64,000 nt of DNA from an uncultured Shewanella sp. (GCF_947501225.1 NZ_CANMUW010000019.1:1-64000), one strand, 5' to 3'; counted from the stretch's first letter, positions 8,593 to 17,679 are shown. The notes: generated by a model from the sequence alone, not told the origin. Made by a program: numbers and translations.

Positions 8593-10257
8593 TTACACCT
8601 TAAACTGACCGACAAGATCGCCGAGGTTATCCCCCTCCCGGGCAAGCTTCTGACTCACACCGGAAGTGTTTTGGCTCGAATTCATCAACTCATTGACAAT
8701 ATCCTGTATCGCAAAGACATTACGGTTGATCTCCTCTGTCACCGAACTCTGCTCGGTAGCGGCAGTGGCGATCTGTGTACTCATATCGTTAATCGATGTC
8801 ACGGCAGAAGTTACCGCCCCCAGACTCTCGGAGATGGCCCTTGATGACTCTACCGAACGCAAACAACTCTGCTGACTGGCCTCCATGGTACTCACAGCCA
8901 GCGATACCAGGTTGTGAAGTTCGCTGAGCATCTCATTGATCTCTAAGGTACTCGCCTGAGTTCTGCTGGCTAAACTACGTACCTCGTCGGCAACGACCGC
9001 GAAACCGCGCCCCTGCTCACCCGCCCGTGCCGCTTCAATGGCCGCATTTAATGCTAACAGGTTAGTTTGCTCGGCGATGCCGCCAATCACACTTAACACA
9101 CTGTTTATCTTCTGTGATTGCTCACTCAGAGAGTTTATATGCTCGGCAGCCGTGTCTATCTCAGCCATCAATGATGACACTTCCGTTAGTGAGGTATCGA
9201 CACAGTCCTGAGCCGTAGTCACATCACCCGTTGCGGCAAGTGTGGCCTCGGCAACCTGAGATGTATTTTGCGCAACCTCACTCGCCGTCGCCGACATCTG
9301 GGTGATAGCGGTAACAACCTGATCCGTTTCGTTATTATGATTGGCCAACTGCTCGGCCATCATCTGGGTCTGACTGTTGATATCACCCGCGCCACTCTTA
9401 ACCTCTTGGGTGACATTGGTGACATCCTGAATGATCCCCTGCAGCTTATCGACAAACAGGTTAAATGCACGGCCCAGCTGGGCTATCTCATCACGCCCCT
9501 GAACATCAAGACGCTTAGTCAGGTCTCCCTCTCCCTTGGCAATATCCTCTAAATTGGTCACCATATTCCGGATAGGCAGCACCATACGTTGAGCAGCAAT
9601 AAGCACACCAACGGCGGTCACTAAACCCAGAACAAGGGTAAAGATAAATATGGTTAATGCCTTACTCTGCATATGTTCGGTGATAGTGTTACCAAAATCG
9701 GTGATCTCCTCCTCGATATCATCCATATAAGCACCGGTACCTATCATCCAATCGGTGTTGGGGATCATAGCCGCATAACTAATCTTAGGCACCAGCTCGG
9801 TCACCCCGGGCTTCTTGTGGTGATAAGTAAAGATCCCTTTACCGCTTTTAGCCGCCTCGAGCAGACCTACAATGACTTTTTTCCCATTGGGATCTGTCAT
9901 GCCTATGTTATTCATCCCCTCTTTTTCCGGGGTCGCGCCATGGAAGATATTGATACCCTGCTCATCATAGATAAAGAAGTATCCTGATTTACCGAAACGT
10001 ACTTTTCTCAGCGCGGCCTTGGGATCTCCCTCCTCCCCCAAAGATAACTGATAAGCCACGACCTGAACTGCAATCTCAACCTCCTCCTGAAGCTGGCTCT
10101 TACGGGCCTCAAGAAGCTTGTCCCTGAAGGAGACAATATCCTGCTCCAGGTTGGTCGACTCAATACGATAAGAGACAGCCATCAGGCACACAAAGACTAA
10201 CACTAAAGGAAGCAGCGCGAATAACAGCAGTTTATTTTTCAAACTCATGTTTAGCAT
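8593..10257 (-). CDS. Methyl-accepting chemotaxis protein with Cache sensor
   Basis: A 554-residue transmembrane chemoreceptor. The first helix is at about residues 9-30. A periplasmic single-Cache-type domain follows (30-195; note GKSGYFFIYDEQG and PNTDWMIGTGAYMDDI). The second helix is near 200-222, then a HAMP domain (LPIRNMVTNLEDIAKGEGDLTKRLD region). The cytoplasmic signalling tip is clear: EQTNLLALNAAIEAARAGEQ. No CheR-binding pentapeptide is seen at the C terminus (ends LVGQFKV). A GGAGAG sequence 8 bases before the ATG supports the start. The ligand cannot be read from sequence; Cache domains of this type often bind small carboxylates. It faces the formate dehydrogenase tail-to-tail. 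Confidence 0.92.
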   Translation of the reverse strand: MLNMSLKNKLLLFALLPLVLVFVCLMAVSYRIESTNLEQDIVSFRDKLLEARKSQLQEEVEIAVQVVAYQLSLGEEGDPKAALRKVRFGKSGYFFIYDEQGINIFHGATPEKEGMNNIGMTDPNGKKVIVGLLEAAKSGKGIFTYHHKKPGVTELVPKISYAAMIPNTDWMIGTGAYMDDIEEEITDFGNTITEHMQSKALTIFIFTLVLGLVTAVGVLIAAQRMVLPIRNMVTNLEDIAKGEGDLTKRLDVQGRDEIAQLGRAFNLFVDKLQGIIQDVTNVTQEVKSGAGDINSQTQMMAEQLANHNNETDQVVTAITQMSATASEVAQNTSQVAEATLAATGDVTTAQDCVDTSLTEVSSLMAEIDTAAEHINSLSEQSQKINSVLSVIGGIAEQTNLLALNAAIEAARAGEQGRGFAVVADEVRSLASRTQASTLEINEMLSELHNLVSLAVSTMEASQQSCLRSVESSRAISESLGAVTSAVTSINDMSTQIATAATEQSSVTEEINRNVFAIQDIVNELMNSSQNTSGVSQKLAREGDNLGDLVGQFKV

Positions 10258-10391
10258 ATCAATACTCTCCCCTGAACGACCCGCCGGGTAATTAAGTGCC
10301 TATTCAGAATATAGTATAGATGATATGTACTTTTGGTTATGTTTTAAGCAGAGATAATCAGACTAAAGCATGACTAAAACATGTTTTACCA

Positions 10392-11558
10392 TTACGCCGC
10401 TGATGCAGCCCCGGCGCAGATAAACAGAGCTACCATCATCAGGATATGGGGCTTAAATAGCTTGAGCAGGCCAAACCCTGCGGCCACCAAAATCATGTCG
10501 GTCGCCGAGAGCACAGAACTGATAAAAATCGGCTGATAAAGGGCTGCGAGCAGAAAGCCAACCACGCAAGCATTGACACCGGCAACCGCGCCTGCGATCT
10601 GCACTCTGTTACTGAGCTGATGCCAGCTCTCTAAAGCCACCAGCATAAGCAGGAAGCCGGGCAGAAATATTGCCAGCGTTGCAATTATGGCTCCGGTTAA
10701 GGGCTGAGCCTGCCAAAGCTCGCCGCCAAGAAAAGCGGCAAGGCTAAACATAGGTCCGGGCACGGCTTGAGCCAAGGCATAACCGGTTAGAAACTGGTCA
10801 TTGCCGATCCCATCACCAACACTCGACTGAAGCAGCGGCAGCACCACATGCCCGCCACCAAATACCATGCTGCCAACCTGAAAGAAGTGTGCAAACACCT
10901 GCGCTAAGCCCGAAATTCCTCTATCTGATCCTGAGGAGACGACAACAGATGAGGCGATAAGCATAAGCACAAAAAACCCCAACCACAGATAGTTGAGCCC
11001 GATGGGGGTCCTGGTTTCCTCCACGGTGCTATCCACATCTGCCAACCACTGTTTCCCCGCAACCGCAGCGAAAATAAGCAGCGCAAACTGCACTCCGATC
11101 CCGGGCTGAAGTAAGATAGCCACACAGCCAACAACCATGAGTAACTTCGCCGGCTTTCGTTTACAAAACTGCCTGGACATTATCCACACGGCATCGGCAA
11201 CTACGACCACAGCCAAAAGTTTCAAACCATGGATGATCCCTTGCGTCATCGGGTACTCCAGCCAGACACCGCTGGAGACTACGAGCAGAAAAAGTAAGCT
11301 AAAAGACGGTAGAGTAAAGCCGGCAAATGCCGCCAGACCACCGGCAAGTCCCCCCCGGTGATAACCGATGGCGAACCCAACCTGACTCGAACCGGGTCCG
11401 GGTAAAAACTGACTCAAGGCAACAAGGCCTGCATAATGTTTGTCATCCAACCAGGCAAGATCCCGGACGAATGTCTGCCTGAAGTATGCGATATGAGCCG
11501 CAGGCCCACCGAAAGAGATCAAACCTAAAGAGAGAAAACGGAAAAAGATTTGCAACAT
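10392..11558 (-). CDS. chrA: ChrA-family chromate/anion transporter
   Basis: An integral inner-membrane protein of 388 residues with the two homologous halves of long-chain ChrA proteins. Each half starts with the family signature: FLSLGLISFGGPAAHIAYFR near the N terminus and FFQVGSMVFGGGHVVLPLLQ around residue 225. About ten to twelve hydrophobic helices are visible. Family members export chromate and are thought to move sulfate or related anions. It lies 77 bases downstream of the GlpD-like gene on the same strand and could be in one transcript with it. No chrB regulator is adjacent. Substrate is inferred from the family. Confidence 0.88.
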   Translation of the reverse strand: MLQIFFRFLSLGLISFGGPAAHIAYFRQTFVRDLAWLDDKHYAGLVALSQFLPGPGSSQVGFAIGYHRGGLAGGLAAFAGFTLPSFSLLFLLVVSSGVWLEYPMTQGIIHGLKLLAVVVVADAVWIMSRQFCKRKPAKLLMVVGCVAILLQPGIGVQFALLIFAAVAGKQWLADVDSTVEETRTPIGLNYLWLGFFVLMLIASSVVVSSGSDRGISGLAQVFAHFFQVGSMVFGGGHVVLPLLQSSVGDGIGNDQFLTGYALAQAVPGPMFSLAAFLGGELWQAQPLTGAIIATLAIFLPGFLLMLVALESWHQLSNRVQIAGAVAGVNACVVGFLLAALYQPIFISSVLSATDMILVAAGFGLLKLFKPHILMMVALFICAGAASAA

Positions 11559-11635
11559 AAAAGTCGGGATAGTGAGCTAAATTTCCCTGAGTCTAGCAGT
11601 TAAATATGACGAGAAGATGAAGTGAACCGAAAGGG

Positions 11636-12811
11636 TCAACCGAGCGGAATTTTATCTACATTGCCAAGGGGAGTTCGCTTTCCAATCAGTGCCTCCACCC
11701 AAGCAACCACCTCTTTTGCAGTCTCTCTGAAAGTCGTCAACTTTCCACCATAAAGGCTCAATATTCTGGGGTGGGAGCGACGCTTTAAAAAGGATATCTC
11801 TCTTGGGCTCTCAAATGTACTGCCGCTATGCTTAGGCAAGACTCTAACACCACAAAAGGTCCCCACTATCTGCTGCTCAAGCTTTTCAAGGCTACCACAT
11901 CCTGGGAAATAGTGCCTGTAGATGCCCAACAGATAGTACTTCTCTTCACGCGTGGGGCTTGGATGATGGTTCATATGCTCTAAATTTGTTTCGGTTGTTC
12001 CAAGCAGGGTTTTTCCCCTCCATGGCATAACAAACACGACCCGCTTGTCGAAACATGACTCCAAATACAAGATGCCATCGGGAGGGGAGATATCGAGCAA
12101 CAGATGAGTGCCCTGAACTAACTCCACCTCCTCTTTTGCCATAGGAGGAGAGACACAATCGAGGAGTTCATTAACCCAGGGGCCGGAAGCATTAATCACA
12201 GATGCAGCCTGCAACATCATCTCTTGACCCCGCTGTGAATATCTCACCTCACAATGCTCCCGTCTATGGGTTATCGATTCACAGGTCGCTTGCTGCAGTA
12301 TCTTTGCCCCCAGCGACTCCGCACTCTTTATCACTGCCTGGGTCAACGCCTTGTCATCGGTTTGCGCATCCCAATATTGAAATACCGCCTTCAAGCCCTG
12401 AAGCTTTAAGCCGGCGATCCGCGACCAATGAACGGCAGGAATACTCTTAAACCTGCCTAAGGGATCTAACTCACTCAATAGTGCATAGAGGCTCAGGCCT
12501 GCTCGTACTGTCCACTGGTTACGATGACTATTATGATAGACAGGGATATAGAAAGGTACGGGCTTAACCAAAGAGGGGGCAAGGGTCAGCAAGCTTCGGC
12601 GCTCAGACAAAGATTTGCGCACCAGGGAGAGTTGACCGCTCTCAAGATATCTCAGGCCACCATGAATGAGTTTACTGGAGTTAGCCGAAGTTGCTCCACC
12701 AACCTCCCCCTTCTCCAGTAGCAAGACGCTAAAACCTGCGGCAGCGGCGCACTGGGCGATTCCGGCACCGTTGATTCCACCGCCAATGATGACCACATCC
12801 ACCTTTTCCAC
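11636..12811 (-). CDS. Short GlpD-like FAD-dependent glycerol-3-phosphate dehydrogenase/oxidase
   Basis: A 391-residue DAO-fold flavoprotein. The Rossmann motif VDVVIIGGGINGAG is at residues 4-17. GlpD-type landmarks follow: SSKLIHGGLRYLE, VINASGPWVNELL, LLGTTETNLEH and the late YGGKLTTFRETAKEV. It ends soon after that motif, about 110 residues short of canonical GlpD, which has a C-terminal helical cap domain. There is no downstream frame to rescue, so this is a short family form rather than an obvious frameshift. The start is GTG, preceded by AAGGAG at 5-base spacing. Probably oxidises glycerol-3-phosphate or a related 2-hydroxy compound at the membrane. It follows an OhrR-like regulator by 81 bases. 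No glpF or glpK is nearby. Confidence 0.75.
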   Translation of the reverse strand: MEKVDVVIIGGGINGAGIAQCAAAAGFSVLLLEKGEVGGATSANSSKLIHGGLRYLESGQLSLVRKSLSERRSLLTLAPSLVKPVPFYIPVYHNSHRNQWTVRAGLSLYALLSELDPLGRFKSIPAVHWSRIAGLKLQGLKAVFQYWDAQTDDKALTQAVIKSAESLGAKILQQATCESITHRREHCEVRYSQRGQEMMLQAASVINASGPWVNELLDCVSPPMAKEEVELVQGTHLLLDISPPDGILYLESCFDKRVVFVMPWRGKTLLGTTETNLEHMNHHPSPTREEKYYLLGIYRHYFPGCGSLEKLEQQIVGTFCGVRVLPKHSGSTFESPREISFLKRRSHPRILSLYGGKLTTFRETAKEVVAWVEALIGKRTPLGNVDKIPLG

Positions 12812-12892
12812 GACATCTCCTTCTGAATCCCGTTACGCAAAAAGCAGGCACACCCTCAAGATAGCATGAACTTTAATCATTAACTCAATAAG

Positions 12893-13345
12893 TTATGATT
12901 TATCTCCCTCTAACCCTCTATAGATTTCATCACATAAAGCTTTAAGCTGCGCCAGGGATTGAGTCGACGACTCCACTTTACAGCGCATTAAACCGGGAAC
13001 CTCCATCGCACAATCTCTTAACCTCGCCCCTTCGGCTGTTATATGCAATACCCTGACTCTTTCATCTTGTTCACTTCTGCCACGGGTAATTAGCCCCTTC
13101 CCCTCCAATCGTTTTAACAGGGGAGTCAGGGTGCCTGAATCCAGGTGGAGCTTATCGCCTAAGGTTTTAACACTGATACCTTCATGCTCCCAGAGAACTA
13201 ACATGGCTAAGTATTGCGGATAGGTCAGCTCCAACTTACTGAGAAGGGGACGATAGGCCCTCACCATAGCATTAGCCGCACTATAGAGTGAGAAGCAGAT
13301 TTGGTTATCCAGTGACAATGGATTGCCGGCTTTTTCTGTAGTCAT
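12893..13345 (-). CDS. MarR-family regulator of the OhrR (organic hydroperoxide) type
   Basis: A 150-residue winged-helix repressor. The N terminus matches OhrR, including the conserved sensing cysteine (QICFSLYSA, Cys17). The helix-turn-helix and wing follow (TLGDKLHLDSGTLTPLLKRLE, RSEQDERVRVLHIT). Further cysteines near residues 107-117 (RDCAMEVPGLMRC) could make a two-Cys type sensor. In known OhrR systems oxidation of the N-terminal Cys releases the operator. The usual target ohr is not next to it. Instead it precedes the GlpD-like gene and chrA, so the regulon may differ or ohr may lie elsewhere. Specificity as an OhrR is inferred. Confidence 0.82.
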   Translation of the reverse strand: MTTEKAGNPLSLDNQICFSLYSAANAMVRAYRPLLSKLELTYPQYLAMLVLWEHEGISVKTLGDKLHLDSGTLTPLLKRLEGKGLITRGRSEQDERVRVLHITAEGARLRDCAMEVPGLMRCKVESSTQSLAQLKALCDEIYRGLEGDKS

Positions 13346-13733
13346 AGTTGAGTAAAGTTCTTTATTCAGTTGCGCACAATATACTTCTATCTCACCGGTA
13401 GATCGATAACTTTACCCAAAAAATATCCTCTCATATCGGCAAAACAGTTATATCTGCACAATATTTTTACCATCTTATTAGCAAGGCCTCTAGCGCCAAT
13501 AAAGAGGCGCCACAAGAGAGAGTGACGATTCTCACCGGCGCGGGAAGCCGTCAGCTTTCTGACTCTGCAATGAATATAAAAGCTCCTTCACCTATCCATA
13601 AAAATTCTCATATTATTATGAATTGATTTTCATCCGGCATTAGCTTAAATTTGCGCCTAAAATATGGAATACAGTTAGTAAAAAATGGTTACCCAGAGTT
13701 ACTAACCAGATAATTGCTTCAATGGAGTTGAAA
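13346..13733. other. Divergent intergenic region
   Basis: 388 bases between the OhrR-like gene (leftward) and the OmpA-like gene (rightward), expected to hold both promoters. Near the OhrR start there is a near-palindromic TTGCGCACAA (13371-13380). A hairpin of GCCTCT and AGAGGC arms sits around 13487-13508. The AT-rich right part probably contains the promoter of the OmpA-like gene. No coding sequence is seen. Confidence 0.4.
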
Positions 13734-14189
13734 ATGAAAGCAGGAATCGCTGTTTTATTTCTGATCTGCGCATGGAACGTTTCCGCGCAATGTGACAATA
13801 ATATTTACCTGACCTCAATCCCTTACGCTAAAAATAGCTCCTACTTTCCTGCCAAATACTCGAAAGAGCTGGATACAGTGCTCGATCAAACCTCGGCCAG
13901 CGAGGGATACCTGTTGCTCGAGTTTCAAGTCACACAACAGGTGGATGTCGAAAGCAGAAAGTACAATATGTGGCTCGCCGGTCGCAGAATAAACAGGGTG
14001 AAAACATACCTGAACAGCTTAAGCTTTCCCTCACCTATCGTCAGCAAAATACTGACGGCGGGCACACAGGAGAGGCGGGATGTCAGTATCAGTTGGTGCA
14101 AGCGTTCTGAAGATGCCAGTTCTACGGCTATCGCCGATAATGGAAAATATAAGGCCAGTGATTCGAGGGCGAATCACGCGCCACATTGA
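13734..14189 (+). CDS. Periplasmic OmpA-like domain protein
   Basis: A 151-residue exported protein. An N-terminal signal peptide (MKAGIAVLFLICAWNVSAQC) is followed by a short domain resembling the OmpA C-terminal peptidoglycan-binding fold. Visible features are a strand-helix start (FPAKYSKELDTVLDQ), a middle strand (YLLLEFQV) and the typical YNMWLAGRRINRVKTYL helix, comparable to the 'N..LS..RA..V..YL' pattern of OmpA domains. The usual Asp and Arg peptidoglycan contacts are not all evident, so binding is uncertain. An in-frame ATG lies 12 bases upstream, but GGAG sits correctly before 13734. It has no operon partner on its strand. Confidence 0.65.
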   Translation: MKAGIAVLFLICAWNVSAQCDNNIYLTSIPYAKNSSYFPAKYSKELDTVLDQTSASEGYLLLEFQVTQQVDVESRKYNMWLAGRRINRVKTYLNSLSFPSPIVSKILTAGTQERRDVSISWCKRSEDASSTAIADNGKYKASDSRANHAPH

Positions 14190-14492
14190 TACCAAAGCAG
14201 AGATATGTTCCTTAACTGTTTTAATCTTGACAGCTTCTGCCCTGTGGCCGACACGCATAATTAGCACTTGGCTTAGTTTCCACAGCAGGGCAGATACTAT
14301 TTAGCAGTGAGAGACCCATAAACCCCGAATAAGTTTAATAATTTTTTTTTAAACACGCCCCAGTTCCCAAATCCGAATGTTTCGAGATTTACGTTGCAAC
14401 TATTGAACACAAATTTATCTATCCAGCTAACAAAGCGTAAAATATTAGCATATCCCATTATCCTCAACCGATGCCATCCCATGGGAGGGAAC
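14190..14492. other. Intergenic region with a long T tract
   Basis: 303 bases between the OmpA-like gene and the thioredoxin/CcdA-like gene. It contains a T10 run at about 14341-14350. Overlapping short frames on either strand have no protein-like features. It presumably carries the promoter of the downstream gene. Confidence 0.35.
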
Positions 14493-15917
14493 ATGGTCAG
14501 AACCATTCTATTACTCATTTTATTCTGCTTCAGCTCGTATTCAACAGCGACATATGCTGCCACCGCCAACTCAGAAACAGGCTCCTCACAAACCTGGCAT
14601 TACACCAACGAGGCTGGCGAGCTGAAGGTAAAGCTTTACTTTTTCTGGTCTAAGACCTGCCCTCACTGCGCTGAGGCTCACCCGTTTATCGACTCGCTCC
14701 CCCAAAGGTATCCCTGGATAGAGTTAGAGTCGTATATGGTTTCAGAACCCGGCTCAATGAAGAAGTGGAAACAGATCTCGGCATTAACCGAGACCGAGGC
14801 AAGATCTGTCCCCTATATGGCCTCCTGTGAAAAGGCCGTGATCGGCTACAGCAGTGAAGCAGTGACAGGACAGTACTTACTACAGAACCTGAAAACCTGT
14901 TACCAATCTTTAGGCGGAACACTCGACCCTAATGACGATTATCAACCTGTCGCGTCAACACCTGCAAGCGATGCACCTTTGTTCGGTACCTGTAGTGATA
15001 CCAGCGGAGATGAAGCTGGTGCCGGTACCTGCGATATGGGCTTTGGCGAGAGTCAGGCCAACACCAGTTCAGTTCAACCGGTCGAGCTGCCTTTGATTGG
15101 TGTTGTACATCCTGAACAGCTATCACTGCCTCTGCTGACAATCGTACTTGCGGGTGTGGATGCATTTAACCCCTGTGCCTTCTTCGTGCTGCTGTTCCTG
15201 CTTTCGATCATGGTCAATGCGAAGAGTCGAAGCCGTATGCTTATCGTCGGCGGAATATTCGTATTCTTTTCAGGCTTTATCTACTTCCTCTTCATGATCG
15301 CCTGGCTCAATATCTTTGAACTTCTCGGTGCCGGCAGCGATGGAGGGATGATCATTCTCGGGGCGGGTATCCTGGCCCTGATTGCCGGTGCGATTAACCT
15401 CAAGGAGTACTTCTATACAAAGGGAGAGGTATCACTATCCATGTCGGCGGAAAACCGCACAGGACTAATCAAGCGTATGGGTAAACTCACCAGCGCCAGC
15501 TCGATGGCGGCGATGATAGTCGGCACAGTTGTGCTATCGATTTTAGCCAACGCCTATGAACTACTCTGCACCGCCGGTTTCCCCATGATCTACACCAGCG
15601 TACTGGCCATGCATGAGCTACCCGATATGGAACGATACTTCTATCTGGCTTTCTATAATATCGTCTATGTCATCCCATTAGCGATTATCGTTATCGCCTT
15701 CAGCGCAACTCTGGGTAAGCGCAAGCTAACCGAAAAAGAGGGACAAACTCTGAAGCTGATGTCCGGCATCATGATGGTAGGCCTGGGTGGCACGCTGGCG
15801 GCAGATCCCACTGCTCTGCAAAATGTGGCCCTTGCCATAGGCTTAATTCTCAGCTCAATCTTGCTGACCTTCATTATCACAATGACAAGGAAAACATTGG
15901 CAAAAGTTAAGGGATAA
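14493..15917 (+). CDS. Thioredoxin-domain protein fused to a CcdA/DsbD-like membrane domain
   Basis: A 474-residue thiol-redox membrane protein. A signal peptide (MVRTILLLILFCFSSYSTATYA) is followed by a periplasmic thioredoxin-like domain with the redox motif CPHC (FWSKTCPHCAEAHP, about residue 55). A Gly/Asp/Cys-containing linker comes next, then a six-helix membrane domain. That domain has DAFNPCAFFVLLFLLS, the DsbD/CcdA-type N-P-C motif, and a second membrane cysteine in YELLCTAGFPMIY. The order is thioredoxin first and membrane second, in contrast to DsbD, where the thioredoxin is C-terminal. It probably passes electrons across the inner membrane. The ATG at 14493 has a GGAGGGA ribosome-binding site, so the longer upstream frame is rejected. 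Confidence 0.8.
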   Translation: MVRTILLLILFCFSSYSTATYAATANSETGSSQTWHYTNEAGELKVKLYFFWSKTCPHCAEAHPFIDSLPQRYPWIELESYMVSEPGSMKKWKQISALTETEARSVPYMASCEKAVIGYSSEAVTGQYLLQNLKTCYQSLGGTLDPNDDYQPVASTPASDAPLFGTCSDTSGDEAGAGTCDMGFGESQANTSSVQPVELPLIGVVHPEQLSLPLLTIVLAGVDAFNPCAFFVLLFLLSIMVNAKSRSRMLIVGGIFVFFSGFIYFLFMIAWLNIFELLGAGSDGGMIILGAGILALIAGAINLKEYFYTKGEVSLSMSAENRTGLIKRMGKLTSASSMAAMIVGTVVLSILANAYELLCTAGFPMIYTSVLAMHELPDMERYFYLAFYNIVYVIPLAIIVIAFSATLGKRKLTEKEGQTLKLMSGIMMVGLGGTLAADPTALQNVALAIGLILSSILLTFIITMTRKTLAKVKG

Positions 15918-15953
15918 TCGAACTCCCTGACTTCAGAAAAGAGTCCTGAAAAG

Positions 15954-15980
15954 GGTGCCCTGATCCGGCACCTTTTTTTT
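15954..15980 (+). terminator. Intrinsic terminator
   Basis: GGTGCC and GGCACC form a 6-bp stem around a 7-base loop, followed by T8, 37 bases after the stop of the thioredoxin/CcdA-like gene. A standard rho-independent terminator on the plus strand. Confidence 0.85.
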
Positions 15981-16078
15981 GCTACGACGTCACTTCTTTT
16001 TTGGCTCTTCAGGCTATTTATATTAAAGTTTGTCCATACGCAGCCGATAAACAGCTATCGAGATAGCAGGAGCAGAGC

Positions 16079-16276
16079 ATGGCAGTAACAATTGGTACCC
16101 CAAATTTAGAGCCCAATATGAGTAATGGCAGCGTTGGTGTGAAGGTGGCGCAGCTGGCTAAAGGGCAGCAGGAAGCCGAAGGTGAGATAGCGCTCCAACT
16201 CATTCAAGCGGCCCAGCCCGCGACTCCTGCAGCCCCGGTGGGAAATTCAGGGCACAATATCAACATCAAGGTGTAA
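16079..16276 (+). CDS. Small YjfB-like (putative motility) protein
   Basis: A 65-residue protein with no signal peptide or membrane helix. The middle KVAQLAKGQQEAEGEIALQLIQAA and the C-terminal GHNINIKV resemble the short YjfB 'putative motility' family, whose members end in a G.NIDIKV-type tail after an Ala/Pro-rich spacer. An AGGAG motif lies at good spacing from the ATG, and a strong hairpin follows the stop, so it reads as a complete independent gene. It is next to a diguanylate cyclase on the opposite strand, which may or may not be meaningful. Function is unknown. Confidence 0.7.
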   Translation: MAVTIGTPNLEPNMSNGSVGVKVAQLAKGQQEAEGEIALQLIQAAQPATPAAPVGNSGHNINIKV

Positions 16277-16294
16277 ATTAGGGTAAAGCGCAAC

Positions 16295-16330
16295 AAACCG
16301 TTAACTTCATTGAGGTTAACGGTTTATTTT
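16295..16330 (+). terminator. Intrinsic terminator after the YjfB-like gene
   Basis: AAACCGTTAAC (16295-16305) is perfectly complementary to GTTAACGGTTT (16315-16325), giving an 11-bp stem with a 9-base loop, followed by ATTTT. It may also work leftward for the opposing diguanylate cyclase gene. Confidence 0.75.
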
Positions 16331-16403
16331 AGTTGATTCCGGGGAAACAGGCTCATTTACCGATCAGCCCCTTCCATGAGATACGTTCAAAGAGTTCTTG
16401 TTG

Positions 16404-17522
16404 TCAGCCTTCGATATATCTATTCCTTCCCGTAGATTTTGCGCAATAGAGCAATCTGTCAGCTTCGCCGATAAACTCATCCGCACTCATCCCCTCCCGC
16501 CACTGGCATACGCCCTGGGAGACAGTGATATAGCGACCAAGTTCTGAGTCGGGATGAGTAAGCTTGGCCAGTGCGAGTTTCTGTTTCACCTTTTCAGCGA
16601 CCCGACATGCGCCATTTAAATCGGTATCGGGAAGCAGCAACACAAACTCCTCTCCTCCATATCTGGCTGCAAGATCCCGCGGGCGATGACAGATATCATC
16701 AAGTAGCGCGGCGACCTCAATCAGACACTCGTCTCCCACCTGATGACCTGAGCTATCATTGAGACGCTTAAAGTAATCGATATCGATAAGGATAAGAGTC
16801 AGCGGATGACGGTTTCTTTCGGAAGCCCTGATCTCCTGTGACAATATCTCATCGAAATGACGGCGATTACTGATATTCGTTAAGCCATCGACAAGAGCCA
16901 TCCTTCTGAACTGAGTCAGCAGATACTGTTTCTCCACATCCCGGACGACCGCCTTCCTGAACCAGGAGTACAACCCCTTCTGCCCCGTCACTAATATCGC
17001 AAGAAAACAGACCAGCTTTGTCGCCGGAAAAAGCGGGTTTGCAGGAATCTCAGTTAAGCGGATAAAGAAGCTGAACAGCATCAGTGGCAACACGGCCATC
17101 AACATGACTCTTCTGTCGGGAAACAATGCTATGGCAAAGGTGATTACCAAGACATCGACCAGCGACTCTACTCCTGTCAACGAGGCGTATTCGGCATACA
17201 TCTCCCCCCCGTTATAAAACAGCTGCCAGAGCACAGATAACCAGGCCACGTCTAACATGAACAGGTAGATAAACAGTGTACTGTTTGAGACTTCGGTCCC
17301 CTTGAATATCCAGCTCAGCACAATGCCGACCGATGCAATAATCACAACGGGGGAGAGAAAAAGAGTGGCCTCACGCATGCTGAAAATTGGAGAAACTTGT
17401 ATTAACGTATTGAGGAAGAAGACAGTGGACAAGAAAAGTGATATTAAGGTCGCCCACATCACTCCCTTAACCAAATAGTTGTGGGACTCTTTTGCCAGCT
17501 GAGACTCAAATGATGGAGTCAT
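16404..17522 (-). CDS. Membrane-bound diguanylate cyclase (GGDEF)
   Basis: A 372-residue protein. The first 200 residues hold about six hydrophobic helices with no recognisable sensor domain name. The C-terminal GGDEF domain is complete: LTNISNRRHFDE, then the substrate helix IDIDYFKRLNDSSGHQVGD, then the active-site RYGGEEF. The inhibitory I-site RPRD sits exactly five residues before GGEEF, so product inhibition by c-di-GMP is expected. It probably makes c-di-GMP at the inner membrane in response to an unknown signal. It is a single gene, convergent with the YjfB-like gene. Confidence 0.92.
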   Translation of the reverse strand: MTPSFESQLAKESHNYLVKGVMWATLISLFLSTVFFLNTLIQVSPIFSMREATLFLSPVVIIASVGIVLSWIFKGTEVSNSTLFIYLFMLDVAWLSVLWQLFYNGGEMYAEYASLTGVESLVDVLVITFAIALFPDRRVMLMAVLPLMLFSFFIRLTEIPANPLFPATKLVCFLAILVTGQKGLYSWFRKAVVRDVEKQYLLTQFRRMALVDGLTNISNRRHFDEILSQEIRASERNRHPLTLILIDIDYFKRLNDSSGHQVGDECLIEVAALLDDICHRPRDLAARYGGEEFVLLLPDTDLNGACRVAEKVKQKLALAKLTHPDSELGRYITVSQGVCQWREGMSADEFIGEADRLLYCAKSTGRNRYIEG

Positions 17523-17679
17523 TTTATTTGAAGTGATGGTTTTAGACCCCTCAGAAGAAACTCGTTAAGCCGCGATTTAATCTGTTATTTCTTAATCAAA
17601 CATGAAGTTATTATAAGCATCAGAGAAAAATCAGCCAAATTAACCTAACCGATAATTTTGCCGAAAGCTGTATAACAGA

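Noticed and set aside
12652..12869. Short frames on both strands over the start of the GlpD-like gene
   Set aside because: The minus-strand frame uses an ATG within the ribosome-binding region of the GTG-started GlpD-like gene and is out of frame; the plus-strand frame is a shadow.
13590..13640. Fur-box-like AT-rich palindrome (TCATATTATTATGA) before the OmpA-like gene
   Set aside because: Only a partial match to the 19-bp Fur consensus, and the gene has no iron-related feature.
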